43,403 nucleotides of DNA, taken from Bacteroidota bacterium. GTDB lineage: Bacteria; Bacteroidota; Bacteroidia; Bacteroidales; UBA4417. The stretch lies in the NCBI GenBank assembly GCA_022711175.1, contig JAKLFM010000022.1, positions 1 through 43,403 on the forward strand, given 5' to 3'. A program made the position numbers and the translations under genes. This document shows, in pieces, positions 27,480-37,711 of the stretch. A model generated the notes under the pieces. It was not told the origin of the DNA. It saw nothing but the letters and a program-made list of their open reading frames with translations, and made no database searches. Within the stretch, counting starts at the first letter, position 1, and each line of letters starts with the position of its first letter.

Positions 27480-27507
27480 TTCCAAAGGCCGCCTCAATAA
27501 TCTTCCT

Positions 27508-27534
27508 GCTCCGGAAAACCGGAGCGGTTTTTTT
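27508..27534 (+). terminator. terminator of the methionine gamma-lyase-like gene
   Basis: GCTCCGG-AAAA-CCGGAGC, a perfect 7-bp stem with tetraloop, followed by GG and seven T. Confidence 0.92.
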
Positions 27535-27656
27535 ACAACACTGCCAAATAAACCGGCAGGACAGGCCAGTGCTCTTTATTACCGGTAAATTATCGATAGC
27601 AACAATAAGACGCGTAACTTTACATTATTATAACTGATAACTTTTGTTGTACTCCC

Positions 27657-29972
27657 ATGCTCAGGAAATTATTCATTATACTGTTCATTTTTACTGCGAT
27701 TCAGTGTACCGAAGCGCAAAAGGTGGCACTTGTCCTGAGCGGAGGCGGTTCCAAAGGAGTAAGTCATATAGGGGTGCTCAAGGCGCTTGAAGAAGCAGGT
27801 ATTCCTATTTCATGCATCGCCGGTACTTCTATGGGAGCGATAATTGGCGGCCTGTATGCCGCCGGCTATTCGCCCGCCGAAATGGAAGAAATGATTATGT
27901 CGCCTGAGTTTCCAAAATGGGTGGCCGGTAAGATTGATCCGCAATATACTTACTATTCCAAGCAGCCCGACCCTGATGCTGCATGGATTTCTTTTAAGTT
28001 CAGGCCCGATTCTACCTTACAAACCCAGTTGCCGACAAATATAATATCGCCCATACGCATGGATTATGCCTTTATGGAGATTTTTGCAGGAGCTTCGGCT
28101 GCAGCCAGCGACAATTTCGACCGTCTTATGGTACCTTTCAGGTGTGTTGCGTCGGATATTGAACAAAACAAACCATATATTCTGCGAAATGGCGATCTGG
28201 CGTCTGCAATAAGAGCATCCATGACATTCCCGTTCTATTTCAAGCCCATTCGTATTGACGGGAAATTGTTGTTCGATGGTGGAATGTACAATAACTTTCC
28301 GGCCGATGTTGTTTACTCCGAGTTTAACCCTGATATCATTATTGGTAGTAAAGCAGCCACTGGCTATGCCCCGCCTGAAGAAGGCAATGTACTGTCGCAG
28401 ATTGAGAATATGCTCATGGTAAAAACTGATTTTGACGTGATATGCGATAACAGTGTGCTCATAGAGCCTCAGCTTCAAGCCGTTAACGTGATCGATTTTT
28501 CAAACACCAGGGCTTTTATTGACAGCGGGTATGCAGCCACAATGAGAGTGGTACCAAAAATAAGGAGTTTTGTGACCGATACCATAACGCCGGATATGTA
28601 TGTTGCTCAGCGAGAGGCTTTTAATAACCTAAAACCGGAACCTGTGATCACCGGATTTAATATCATTGGGATAAACTCACGGCAACAATCGTATGTTGAC
28701 AATATGCTTACAGGCAATCATCTGCTGAGATTCAGTAAAGCGAAAAATCCTATACGAGCTACCTTCGATGAAGTCCGCGATAATTATTTTAAAGTGCTGG
28801 CCGAAGGCAGGATTGATGCAGCCTACCCAACCCTGAAATACGATTTGGTTAGGCATGGATACCAGCTTGATGTTTCGGCTAAGCGCGAAAAACCTTTCAC
28901 TGCCGATTTCGGGGGCAGTATTTCATCGCGGTCAACAAACCAGATTTTTTTACAACTAAAGTATAATTACTGGCAGCGGATTTCGATTACACCTTATTTA
29001 AATACCTATATCGGCCAGTTTTACAATTCGCTCAAAACCGGCATTCGGACAGATATGCCCGGCCTTGTGCCGTTCTTCGCCGAGGCGGCCTATACCATGA
29101 ACCAGTTTAAGTATTACCGCACCAAAACATCCTTCTTTTTTGATGAGAAAACACCTTCATTTTTGCAATCACGCGAAGTATTTGGAGAGTTGAAAGTAGG
29201 TTTGCCCATCGGTTACAAAGGGAAATTTGTTTTTGGTTTTTCTGTTGGCGAGAATATTGACAATTATTACCAAACGAGCACCTTTACGAGAAATGACACA
29301 TTAGACAGAAGTGAACTGGCGTTTTTTTCTCCTTTTGCACTCATGGATATCAACACACTCAACCGGAAGCTATTTCCCGACCAGGGTTCGAGATTGCTGA
29401 TGGAACTGAGGTTTATCAATGGTGACGAATACCATACCGCCGGATCAACATCGGTTCAGATAGGGAATTATTATCGCTACCATAATTATTTTCAGGCACA
29501 TATACAGTTTCAGAAATACAAGAAATACGGACAGTATTACTCCTTTGGTTTTATGTTAGAGGCATTAGCTAACGGCCTTAAGCCTTACCGAAACTATACA
29601 GCAACCACACTTGTATCACCAGCCTTTTCGCCGCTGCCCGAAATGAATGTTCTTTACCAGCCGAGGTACCGTAATCCTGTGTTTGCAGCCATAGGATTGC
29701 AACAGGTTTTTTCACCATTCAAGAATTTTGATCTGCGAATCGAAGGATACATTATGGCGCCTTACCGTGAACTTATTCAGAATATCGATTTTACCGCATC
29801 TTTTGGTGAGCCGTTTAAAACCTTGCACCCTGTTGCTTCAGGTTCAATGGTTTACAGCAGTCCGATTGGCCCTCTGAGCATCAGCATGAATTACTACCAG
29901 GGAGAGGAAAATCCATTCTCTTTCTTTGTAAACATTGGTTATCTTGTCTTTAACAGGTCATCGCTGAAATAA
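27657..29972 (+). CDS. patatin-like phospholipase fused to Omp85-type barrel (type Vd secretion)
   Basis: 771 residues. Signal peptide (1-20, [20 protein letters not shown]). Patatin domain about 22-320: oxyanion loop GGGSKG (29-34), nucleophile S58 in GTSMG, and D207 of the DGG motif ([12 protein letters not shown]). A single POTRA-like segment (about 325-395, [22 protein letters not shown]) leads into a C-terminal beta-barrel with alternating aromatic strands to the end ([12 protein letters not shown]). This is the PlpD/FplA architecture, in which the lipase is exported through its own barrel. Expected activity is phospholipase A in the outer membrane or at the surface. The gene stands alone with terminators on both sides of its neighbourhood. 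Confidence 0.92.
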   Translation: MLRKLFIILFIFTAIQCTEAQKVALVLSGGGSKGVSHIGVLKALEEAGIPISCIAGTSMGAIIGGLYAAGYSPAEMEEMIMSPEFPKWVAGKIDPQYTYYSKQPDPDAAWISFKFRPDSTLQTQLPTNIISPIRMDYAFMEIFAGASAAASDNFDRLMVPFRCVASDIEQNKPYILRNGDLASAIRASMTFPFYFKPIRIDGKLLFDGGMYNNFPADVVYSEFNPDIIIGSKAATGYAPPEEGNVLSQIENMLMVKTDFDVICDNSVLIEPQLQAVNVIDFSNTRAFIDSGYAATMRVVPKIRSFVTDTITPDMYVAQREAFNNLKPEPVITGFNIIGINSRQQSYVDNMLTGNHLLRFSKAKNPIRATFDEVRDNYFKVLAEGRIDAAYPTLKYDLVRHGYQLDVSAKREKPFTADFGGSISSRSTNQIFLQLKYNYWQRISITPYLNTYIGQFYNSLKTGIRTDMPGLVPFFAEAAYTMNQFKYYRTKTSFFFDEKTPSFLQSREVFGELKVGLPIGYKGKFVFGFSVGENIDNYYQTSTFTRNDTLDRSELAFFSPFALMDINTLNRKLFPDQGSRLLMELRFINGDEYHTAGSTSVQIGNYYRYHNYFQAHIQFQKYKKYGQYYSFGFMLEALANGLKPYRNYTATTLVSPAFSPLPEMNVLYQPRYRNPVFAAIGLQQVFSPFKNFDLRIEGYIMAPYRELIQNIDFTASFGEPFKTLHPVASGSMVYSSPIGPLSISMNYYQGEENPFSFFVNIGYLVFNRSSLK

Positions 29973-30033
29973 GTGACTTTTCGCCTGAAATGCATTAATT
30001 ACGCTGAAACTGAGGCTGCTTATAAATTGTTTT

Positions 30034-30041
30034 TATTTTTG
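30034..30041 (+). promoter_or_regulatory. -7 box upstream of the DUF349 gene
   Basis: TATTTTTG matches TAnnTTTG; no TTTG is found 19-21 bp upstream. If used, the leader is about 130 nt. Confidence 0.4.
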
Positions 30042-30179
30042 CAGATTCATAACAAGGACAAAACAATTAGATACTTAAAGAAATCTTCCCGATAAATTCG
30101 CATTTCAGGCCTCTTTACACTACCAACCAGGGGCTTTACGTGTTCAATCCCAACAGTTTAATTACTAATCTTCTCATTG

Positions 30180-32402
30180 ATGAAATCTACCAAACATTCC
30201 GATCAGAATCCAGAAGAGGTCACTGAATCTCTGAAGGAGGAGAATCTCAACGAAGTAAGTTCCGAGATCACTGAAACCGTAGCCGATGCTGCCGAAATTT
30301 CCGAAACGGCCAATACGGAACCCGTAACCACTCCGGTTGAAGCTCATACAGCAGAAGCCACTGAGATTTTGACTGCCGAAGTCAAAGACCAGGCTGAGCC
30401 TGTAGCTGAATTGTCTGAAACCGAGAAAACTTCCCAACCTCTTGTTAACGAATCAGGTGGAGAAGATGCTACGGTTGCTGAAGACGAAATGGTTGCCAAA
30501 GCTCCGCGGTCGAAAGCAGTTAAGAGTGCGCCAAAGAAAAAGACCACTGAGGTTACCGAACCAGAAAATGTTGAGGTAGAGACTGTTATTGTTGATACTG
30601 CTTCCAAAGTTGAAATAACCGAAGAAGAAGAAGAGGATGCAGTTGCCGAAGTAGAACTCGAAGAAAACACAGCTGATATACAAACCTATTCTCGCGAAAA
30701 GCTCGTTTCGATGCTCGAAGCGGTTGTGCACGAGGACGATATCAATTCCATAAAAGCCACTGTTGCCCTGATAAAGGTAGCCTACCTTGCCCGCACCAAG
30801 GAAGAGTACCACGAAATGTATCAGAAAGCCGGCGCAGCCGAAGAACCTGAAGATATAAAAATAAACGACCCTGTCGATGATCGCTTTAAAGTAGCCTTTA
30901 ACATTTACAAGGAAAACAAAGCCCGGTACAATGACCTGCAGGAACAGGAAAAGATAAAAAATCTTGAAGGCAAGAAACTTATCCTGAAGGAGCTCAAAGA
31001 GCTTGTTGAATCGGAAGAGACATTAAAAAAGACTTACGACGATTTCAAAGCTTTACAGGAGCGCTGGAAACACATCGGGATGGTACCGAAAACTGACGCC
31101 AATGAACTTTGGCAAAACTACCATTTCCTGATTGAGCGTTTCTTTGATAAAGTAAAGATAAACAAGGAACTCAAAGACCTTGACCTTCGCAAGAACCTTG
31201 AGCGGAAAATAGAGCTGTGCGAAAAAGCCGAAGAACTGATTCTCGAATCATCCATGGCTAAAGCTTTTAAACGTTTACAGGAATTGCATGACGAATGGAA
31301 GGAAATTGGCCCGGTACCACAGGACAAACGTGAGGAGGTTTGGGACAGGTTTAAAATTGCATCGGACAAAATCAACGAACGCCGCCGTGAATTCTACGGC
31401 AAAGTACAGGAAGAGCAGGATTCAAATTATGCTGCCAAAGTAGTTCTTTGTGACCAGCTTGAACAGTTGTGTGCCCGCGAATTTAATTCCATAAAGGAAT
31501 GGCAAAACAGCACCAACCAGGTCAACGAATTGCTTAAAGTTTGGAAAAGCATCGGCCAGGCTCCCAAAAGAAACAACCAGGAAGTATGGAACCGTTTCAA
31601 AGGATACCTGGATGGATATTTCAGTAGCAAAAAAGAGTTTTTTGATAAGCTCAAAGAGCAGCAGTTACACAACTATAACCTGAAGGTTGATCTTTGTGTT
31701 CAGGCCGAATCGCACAAACTGAGTACCGACTGGAAGAATTCGAGCCGCGAGCTTATCCGGCTTCAGGACGAATGGAAAAAGATAGGCCCCGTGCCTCGCA
31801 AACACAGCGATAAAATTTGGAAGCGTTTCCGTGCAGCTTGTGATGAATTTTTCAGTAATAAGTCGGAATTCTTCAAGAATGTTCAGCACTCCGAAGAAGA
31901 TAACCAGAAAGTAAAAGAAGAAATCATCGTAAAACTAAACACTCTTGAACTCAGCAATGACCGGCAGGTTAACCTCAATGCCATGAGGGAGTTGCAGCGG
32001 CAATGGATGGAAACCGGCCATGTTCCGTTAAAGGAGAAGAACAGATTGCAGGATGAATATAAGTCGGCTTTGAATAAATTATACGATAAATTAAAGGTCA
32101 ATGCGCTGGAAGCCAGTACAATGAACTACAAATCGCGTTTCGAGAATATAAAAGAACAGCCCGACGCCGTTCGTATAATAAACCGCGAGAGAGTCAGCCT
32201 CCAATCACGCATTGACGAAATGAAGGAAGAAATCCTTTTGTGGGAAAACAACATCGGTTTCTTTGCCAATTCAAAACAGGCCAATGTTTTAAAAGCAGAA
32301 TTTGAGGCCAAAATCGCACATGCTAAGGATGAACTTGCAAAACTCGAAGCCAAGATGAAGTTCCTGAATAAAACAGCTCGCGAACAACAGCAAAACCAGT
32401 AA
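30180..32402 (+). CDS. DUF349 repeat protein with acidic N-terminal region
   Basis: 740 residues from the ATG at 30180; a TTG directly before it is not needed. Residues 1-165 are a low-complexity acidic region rich in Glu, Thr, Ala and Val. From about 260 on there are five DUF349 repeats, each with a W-K-x-I-G-x-V-P motif or close variant: W296, W373, W455, W532 and W609, spacing 77, 82, 77 and 77 residues. The rest is helical and highly charged. The function of DUF349 is unclear; no enzyme motif, signal peptide or membrane segment is visible, so a cytoplasmic scaffold or nucleic-acid/ribosome-associated role is possible but unproven. Confidence 0.92.
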   Translation: MKSTKHSDQNPEEVTESLKEENLNEVSSEITETVADAAEISETANTEPVTTPVEAHTAEATEILTAEVKDQAEPVAELSETEKTSQPLVNESGGEDATVAEDEMVAKAPRSKAVKSAPKKKTTEVTEPENVEVETVIVDTASKVEITEEEEEDAVAEVELEENTADIQTYSREKLVSMLEAVVHEDDINSIKATVALIKVAYLARTKEEYHEMYQKAGAAEEPEDIKINDPVDDRFKVAFNIYKENKARYNDLQEQEKIKNLEGKKLILKELKELVESEETLKKTYDDFKALQERWKHIGMVPKTDANELWQNYHFLIERFFDKVKINKELKDLDLRKNLERKIELCEKAEELILESSMAKAFKRLQELHDEWKEIGPVPQDKREEVWDRFKIASDKINERRREFYGKVQEEQDSNYAAKVVLCDQLEQLCAREFNSIKEWQNSTNQVNELLKVWKSIGQAPKRNNQEVWNRFKGYLDGYFSSKKEFFDKLKEQQLHNYNLKVDLCVQAESHKLSTDWKNSSRELIRLQDEWKKIGPVPRKHSDKIWKRFRAACDEFFSNKSEFFKNVQHSEEDNQKVKEEIIVKLNTLELSNDRQVNLNAMRELQRQWMETGHVPLKEKNRLQDEYKSALNKLYDKLKVNALEASTMNYKSRFENIKEQPDAVRIINRERVSLQSRIDEMKEEILLWENNIGFFANSKQANVLKAEFEAKIAHAKDELAKLEAKMKFLNKTAREQQQNQ

Positions 32403-32421
32403 TATCAAACCTTTTCCGGTT

Positions 32422-32445
32422 AAAAGCCCCGATCACGGGGCTTTT
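32422..32445 (+). terminator. terminator after the DUF349 gene
   Basis: AAAAGCCCCG-ATCA-CGGGGCTTTT, a perfect 10-bp stem with flanking A and T runs; it can work in both directions. Confidence 0.9.
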
Positions 32446-32499
32446 ATATTTTATACCAGGCGCTATGCTGAGGCTGAATCGTACATTCTATTTGTTTAG

Positions 32500-32507
32500 T
32501 ATCTTTG
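32500..32507 (+). promoter_or_regulatory. -7 box immediately before aroC
   Basis: TATCTTTG, an exact TAnnTTTG match, ends four bases before the aroC ATG. Initiation 5-7 bases downstream would fall on or next to the start codon. No TTTG at the usual distance. Confidence 0.4.
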
Positions 32508-32511
32508 TTTT

Positions 32512-33594
32512 ATGTCAGCAAATACTTTTGGAAAAATATTCCGGCTCACCACATTTGGCGAGTCGCACGGTGCAGCAGTTGGCGGCATAGTTGATGGATG
32601 CCCGGCAGGCATTGAAGTTGACCGGGAATATATTCAGCAACAACTGAACAGGCGACGCCCCGGCCAGTCGGGTATTACATCACAACGCTCCGAAAAGGAA
32701 GAGATTGTCATTCTCTCTGGTATGTTCGAAGGTAAAACTACCGGCGCACCAATCGCTTTTATGATAAGGAACGAAGATGCCAGGCCATCGGACTACGAAC
32801 AGATCAGGGACATATATCGCCCGTCGCATGCCGATTATACCTGGGACTGGAAATTCGGATTCCGCGACTGGCGGGGCGGCGGACGATCCTCAGCACGCGA
32901 AACCGTTGCCAGGGTAGCTGGTGGAGCTATTGCCCAATTACTGCTGCTCAAAGCCGGAATAAAGATATGTGCTTTTGTAAACCAGGTTGGGAAGATTAAA
33001 CTTGAAAAAAGATACTCCGAACTTGACCTCACACAAGTTGATTCAAATGCAGTGCGTTGTCCCGACTTGAAGGTTGCCGAACTCATGATGAAGCATCTCG
33101 AAGAGATAAAATCACTGAACGATTCAACCGGAGGTATGGTAACCTGCGTAATACAGGGATTACCGGCAGGAATCGGTGAACCTGTTTTTGATAAACTTCA
33201 TGCCGACCTTGCGAAAGCCATGATGAGCATCAACGCAGCCAAAGGATTTGAATATGGTGAAGGGTTTTCGGCTGCTTCAATGCTTGGTTCGGAACATAAC
33301 GACAGTTTCAGTGTAAAGAATGAATCAGGGTTTTCGACATCCACAAATCATGCGGGCGGCATACTCGGAGGCATCAGCACCGGCGCCGATATTTATTTTA
33401 ATATTGCTTTTAAGCCAATTGCTACCATCATGCAGCCTCAGCAAACCCTAAATACTAAAGGCGAAAAGGTAACACTTGAACCAAAAGGCCGGCACGATGT
33501 GTGCGTTGTGCCCCGCGCAGTTCCGGTGGTTGAAGCCATGGCTGCACTTGTGGTGGCCGACCACTGGCTGCGAAACAGAGCCTCCAAGTTCTGA
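32512..33594 (+). CDS. aroC: chorismate synthase
   Basis: 360 residues, normal length. Family signatures are GKIFRLTTFGESHGAAVG at the N terminus, the RRRPGQS flavin/substrate region, RPSHADYTWDWKFG, and GGRSSARETVARVAGGAIA, with HAGGILGGISTG and the R-H-D block (GRHDVCVVPRAVPVVEAM). It converts EPSP to chorismate with reduced FMN, the last common step of aromatic amino acid synthesis. No other shikimate gene is adjacent. Spacing to the AsmA gene is 46 bp on the same strand. Confidence 0.98.
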   Translation: MSANTFGKIFRLTTFGESHGAAVGGIVDGCPAGIEVDREYIQQQLNRRRPGQSGITSQRSEKEEIVILSGMFEGKTTGAPIAFMIRNEDARPSDYEQIRDIYRPSHADYTWDWKFGFRDWRGGGRSSARETVARVAGGAIAQLLLLKAGIKICAFVNQVGKIKLEKRYSELDLTQVDSNAVRCPDLKVAELMMKHLEEIKSLNDSTGGMVTCVIQGLPAGIGEPVFDKLHADLAKAMMSINAAKGFEYGEGFSAASMLGSEHNDSFSVKNESGFSTSTNHAGGILGGISTGADIYFNIAFKPIATIMQPQQTLNTKGEKVTLEPKGRHDVCVVPRAVPVVEAMAALVVADHWLRNRASKF

Positions 33595-33640
33595 TATGTA
33601 TCGTGTTAGCTCATAATCATCAAAATATCAAATATTTACA

Positions 33641-36466
33641 ATGAGAAAAACTTTAAAAGTAATCGGTTTAACCGTCATTGGACTCTTTATCCTTGTCTTG
33701 TTGTTCCCTTTCATCTTCAAAGGGAAGATTCAAAAAGCAGTGCAGACGGAAATTAACAAAAGCCTGAATGCAGTGGTGACTTTTGATGGTGTTGGAGTAA
33801 CGTTCATCCGGCAATTTCCCGATCTTACAATCAGCATTAACAACTTAAACGTCAGAGGTATAAGTCAATTTGAGAATGACACTCTTGCTTCAATCCCGGC
33901 ACTCAGGCTTACCGTGGGGCTGATGAGCGTGCTGAAAGGAGGCGCCTACGAAGTGAAACAGGTTATCCTGTCGAAACCAAAAATCCTCTTTAAGGTGCTG
34001 GAAAACGGGCAGGTAAACTGGGACATTGTGAAATCCGATACTACTGCTGACACAATCGCCGAACCATCAAGTTTCAAAGCGCTGCTGCAAAAAATTGAGA
34101 TCACGGATGGCCGTTTGATATACGACGATGCCGAAATGCCCGCTTTCGTTGATTTTAACGGAATTACAGGCGTGTTGAGCGGCGACATGACAATGGATGT
34201 TACAAACCTGGATGTTGATGTGAAATGCAGGGAGATGACATACGATTATGATGGCGTCAGGTACATGAATAAGATTTCTGGCGAAGTGAAAACGCCGCTT
34301 AAAGCCGATATCGCCAACTGGATTTTTACATTCAAAGACGGACTGGTAAAGCTGAACGATTTAGGTGTGGCGGCAGATGGTTTTTTCGCCATGCCCGACG
34401 AAGGTTACCGGATGGATATACGCTTCAAGGCGAAGGAGAATACCTTTAAATCATTCCTTTCGCTCATACCGGCTATGTATTCCAGAGATTTTGCCGGTTT
34501 GAAGGCTTCGGGCACCATGGCATTCGGAGGTTGGGTGAAAGGATTATACAGCGATGATTCAATCCCGGCTTTCAACATCGATCTTACAGTGAACAACGGA
34601 CAATTCAGTTACCCCGGGTTGCCCGGAAGTGTTTCGGAAGTTAACCTGCAGGCCAATGTTTCGAATCCTGACGGCGTTTTGGATCATACTGTATTGAATG
34701 CCCCAGCTTTGCACCTCAGGATGATGCAAAATCCTGTGGATGCTTCGTTTACTGTGAGAACGCCGGTATCCGACCCCGATATAGATGCAAAATTGAAAGG
34801 AAAGATCAATTTCGCCGATGTTTCAAAAATTTATCCTTTGGGCGAAAAAACTACGCTTTCGGGCATTGCCGATATTGACGCTGCATTTTCCGGAAGGCTT
34901 TCGGCTATTGAACAAGGAGATTACGAACGATTCAATGCTGAAGGTTATGCGGTCATTGAGAATCTGGCATACTCGGGCGATGCTGTGGAGCAAGCGGTAA
35001 AAATCAGCACAGCACGTCTCGATTTCAGTCCGGCATTTGCACAATTAAGCGGAATGTCAGCAGCCATCGGTAAAAATGACATCGCTGCCGAAGGGAAAAT
35101 CGAGAACTACCTGCCATATCTTTTAAAGAAAGAAGGTGTATTGAAAGGCACGCTTTCGCTTTCCTCCAATTATATGGATATTAATTCATTGGTTTCTGAT
35201 AACACAAGTAAGGACAATTCTTCTGACAGTTCAAAACTGTCGGTTATCGAAATTCCCGGTAACATTGATTGCACACTGAGCACAGCCTTTAAGCGATTGA
35301 TCTATGACAAGTATGATCTGAGCAATATAAAAGGGCAGGTCTTTGTAAAAGATAAAACACTGTTATTGATTGGATTAACGATGGATGCGCTCGACGGAAC
35401 CATGGCCTTGAAAGGTTCCTACAACACTTTCGATCCCAAAAAACCGCTCGTTGACCTTGAACTTAACATCAAAGATGTGGATGTGAAGAAGACTTTCAGC
35501 GCATTTAATACCATGAAGCAACTGGCGCCTATTGCCGAGAAGCTCACCGGTGAAATCAGTACCACTCTCAAATTTAAAGGTGCGCTCATGGAGAATATGA
35601 TGCCTGAACTCACTTCGGTTTCAGCTTATGGCTTACTGCTATCAGAGATTCTGAAATTCGGGAATACCAACACTTTCAGTAAAATTGCCGATGCTTTGAA
35701 AATCGAAAAACTCCGAAACCCGGCTGTAGAAAAAGTAAATCTGTCGTTCGACCTGGTGAATGGAATTGCCACTGTAAAACCTATGGATTTCAAACTAGGT
35801 AATTATAAAGCAAATATTTCCGGTACAACCGGCCTTGACAAAACGATCAATTACGTGCTCACGCTCGATATTCCGCGCAGCGAATTCGGCTCCAAAGCAA
35901 ACGGCGTTCTTGATGGCCTGGTGAGCGACGCATCAAAAAAAGGAATTAAGCTTACGCTTGGCGATATCGTGCCTGTTACGTTGCTGATTGGCGGTACTGT
36001 AACAGATCCGACCATCAGGACAGGAATAAAATCGGCAATGAGCGATGTGGTTGCTGATGCAAAGAAACAGGCGATTGAACAGATCGAAAAGAAGAAAGAA
36101 GAGCTTGTAAACAAAGCCAAAGAAGAGGCCAATGCGCTTATTGCACAAGCCAATGCCCAGGCTGCCAAATTAATTGCTGATGCCGAAGTGCAGGGTCAAA
36201 AACTTGTTAATGCAGCACAGCTGGCAGCTGAAAAGTTGAGAATTACAGCGGATTCGACCTCAAGTAAAATCATCACCGAAGGCAAAAAAAATGGCCCCAT
36301 TGCTGAAATCGCCGCTAAAAAAGCCGCCGAAAAAGTGAGAAAGGATGCAGATAACAAAGCCACCGGTCTTGTGAATGAAGCACAAAAGCAAAAAGATGCT
36401 ATCATTGCCCGCGCCCGCGCCGAAGCGGAAAAAGTGAAGCAACAGGCCGCCGGTAAGGTAAAATAG
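33641..36466 (+). CDS. AsmA-family protein with C-terminal 11-residue repeat tail
   Basis: 941 residues. An N-terminal membrane helix (about 5-27, GLTVIGLFILVLLFPFIF) anchors the protein; the long periplasmic body has AsmA-type sequence (FDGVGVTFIRQFPDLTISINNLNV, then LRLTVGLMSVLKGGAYEVKQVILSKPKILF), the bridge-like beta fold that carries phospholipids between membranes. The AsmA C-terminal module follows at about 560-800 (LKGALMENMMPELTSVSAYG). From residue 821 to the last residue the chain is eleven consecutive 11-residue units, Ala/Lys/Glu-rich with aliphatic residues in the second and third places, as in apolipoprotein or LEA-type amphipathic helices. It follows aroC by 46 bp. Confidence 0.88.
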   Translation: MRKTLKVIGLTVIGLFILVLLFPFIFKGKIQKAVQTEINKSLNAVVTFDGVGVTFIRQFPDLTISINNLNVRGISQFENDTLASIPALRLTVGLMSVLKGGAYEVKQVILSKPKILFKVLENGQVNWDIVKSDTTADTIAEPSSFKALLQKIEITDGRLIYDDAEMPAFVDFNGITGVLSGDMTMDVTNLDVDVKCREMTYDYDGVRYMNKISGEVKTPLKADIANWIFTFKDGLVKLNDLGVAADGFFAMPDEGYRMDIRFKAKENTFKSFLSLIPAMYSRDFAGLKASGTMAFGGWVKGLYSDDSIPAFNIDLTVNNGQFSYPGLPGSVSEVNLQANVSNPDGVLDHTVLNAPALHLRMMQNPVDASFTVRTPVSDPDIDAKLKGKINFADVSKIYPLGEKTTLSGIADIDAAFSGRLSAIEQGDYERFNAEGYAVIENLAYSGDAVEQAVKISTARLDFSPAFAQLSGMSAAIGKNDIAAEGKIENYLPYLLKKEGVLKGTLSLSSNYMDINSLVSDNTSKDNSSDSSKLSVIEIPGNIDCTLSTAFKRLIYDKYDLSNIKGQVFVKDKTLLLIGLTMDALDGTMALKGSYNTFDPKKPLVDLELNIKDVDVKKTFSAFNTMKQLAPIAEKLTGEISTTLKFKGALMENMMPELTSVSAYGLLLSEILKFGNTNTFSKIADALKIEKLRNPAVEKVNLSFDLVNGIATVKPMDFKLGNYKANISGTTGLDKTINYVLTLDIPRSEFGSKANGVLDGLVSDASKKGIKLTLGDIVPVTLLIGGTVTDPTIRTGIKSAMSDVVADAKKQAIEQIEKKKEELVNKAKEEANALIAQANAQAAKLIADAEVQGQKLVNAAQLAAEKLRITADSTSSKIITEGKKNGPIAEIAAKKAAEKVRKDADNKATGLVNEAQKQKDAIIARARAEAEKVKQQAAGKVK
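36101..36463 (+). repeat. eleven in-register 11-residue (33-nt) coding repeats
   Basis: Residues 821-941 of the AsmA protein split exactly into 11 units of 11, beginning ELVNKAKEEAN, ALIAQANAQAA, KLIADAEVQGQ, KLVNAAQLAAE and ending AIIARARAEAE, KVKQQAAGKVK. The DNA copies have diverged, so it is a protein-level, not a recent DNA, repeat. Confidence 0.8.
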
Positions 36467-36488
36467 ATGACTGTGTTGGTATAAAGCC

Positions 36489-37649
36489 TTATTTGGTCAA
36501 CGCTTCGCCGATACCGATGTTTCTCTCGCCCAGTAATTTCCTGGAATCATCCAGGAAATTCATCATGGCAGCGGCAGCGTTTCCATCAGGGAACAGTGTG
36601 TCGTTTTCAAATTTTGCTGCAGGGAGAATGTAATATTGCCTGCGCCCTTCACTAACAGGATTATAAACCCAGGTGAGGTGATACGACGCCCCGGCGACGG
36701 ATGTCTTTCCAAACGCCTTTCTCAGCGTTAGACTGAACATGGCGCCGCCATCCGTATAACGGTTTCGCTGGTTCGAGATATAATTGCCCAGCGACCAAAC
36801 AACAATTCTTTCTTTTTGCAGACTGTCGGCTTTATGCCATTCCATTGGCTGGATTACATGCGGATGTGACCCTATGATGTAGTCAGCGCCATTGTCAAAC
36901 AGAAATTTTGCGGTTTCCTGCTGAAATGCGTTCGGCACCCGCTGGTATTCCTCACCCCAATGTATAAAAACCACTATTTTATCGGGTTGTGAATCTCGCG
37001 CTGCCTGAAGATCATGAAGCATCCTGTCGTTTTCGATAAGACTTACGACATTCCCTTTAGGAACAGGAATGCCATTTGTGCCATAGGTGTAGTTAAGGAA
37101 TGCAAGCCTGAATCCTTTTTTGTTGATAATCAGCGGGTTATTGTTACTGTATTCGTTTTCGTTTGTATAGGTGCCCATGTGCCTGAGCCCGAGACTGTCA
37201 AGAATAAAAACAGTTCGTTCTATACCGGTTTTACCCCTGTCGCAACAATGATTGTTGGCTGTGCCGGCTATATCAACACCGGCATGTATGAGGCCTGTCA
37301 CCAGTTCATCAGGCGAACTAAAGGCGGGGTAACCACTGTAAGGTTTTCCGGCAAGAGTGGTTTCGAGGTTTGCAACAGCAATATCGGCATCGCTTATAAT
37401 GCTGCATACAAACGAAAAGCAAGAATCATAGTCATATTGCTGCTTTTCGTTATTCCAAGCCGCATCAACCTGGGGCATATGCTGCATAATATCACCCATA
37501 AACAGCAGGGTTATTTCCTGTGAAACCTCACTGGCTGCTTTTACAGGCGGAAGTTGCTGCGAAGTTAGTGCCGGCGAAAACAGCAATACTACTGCAATGA
37601 CTGAAGCTAAAGACGGGAGGAGTGCATCTTTGAACAATCGGGTCATCAT
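36489..37649 (-). CDS. CapA family metallophosphatase-like protein, exported
   Basis: About 386 residues from the ATG at 37649 (MMTRLFKD then a hydrophobic signal segment ALLPSLASVIAVVLLF); an upstream ATG at 37688 is possible. The calcineurin-like CapA domain is shown by LLFMGDIMQHM (metal Asp/His), NLETTLAG, GTANNHCCDRGKTG (Asn-His), VFIHWGEEYQ and GSHPHVIQPME. CapA proteins are tied to poly-gamma-glutamate capsule synthesis, but most distant homologues have unknown substrates, and no capB or capC is nearby. It is the last gene of a minus-strand run, converging with the AsmA gene. Confidence 0.9.
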   Translation of the reverse strand: MMTRLFKDALLPSLASVIAVVLLFSPALTSQQLPPVKAASEVSQEITLLFMGDIMQHMPQVDAAWNNEKQQYDYDSCFSFVCSIISDADIAVANLETTLAGKPYSGYPAFSSPDELVTGLIHAGVDIAGTANNHCCDRGKTGIERTVFILDSLGLRHMGTYTNENEYSNNNPLIINKKGFRLAFLNYTYGTNGIPVPKGNVVSLIENDRMLHDLQAARDSQPDKIVVFIHWGEEYQRVPNAFQQETAKFLFDNGADYIIGSHPHVIQPMEWHKADSLQKERIVVWSLGNYISNQRNRYTDGGAMFSLTLRKAFGKTSVAGASYHLTWVYNPVSEGRRQYYILPAAKFENDTLFPDGNAAAAMMNFLDDSRKLLGERNIGIGEALTK

Positions 37650-37711
37650 TTCAAAGTATCGCCTGATTTTTGCGGTTTCAGATAGCATAAAAAACAAATC
37701 TCATGTCGATA

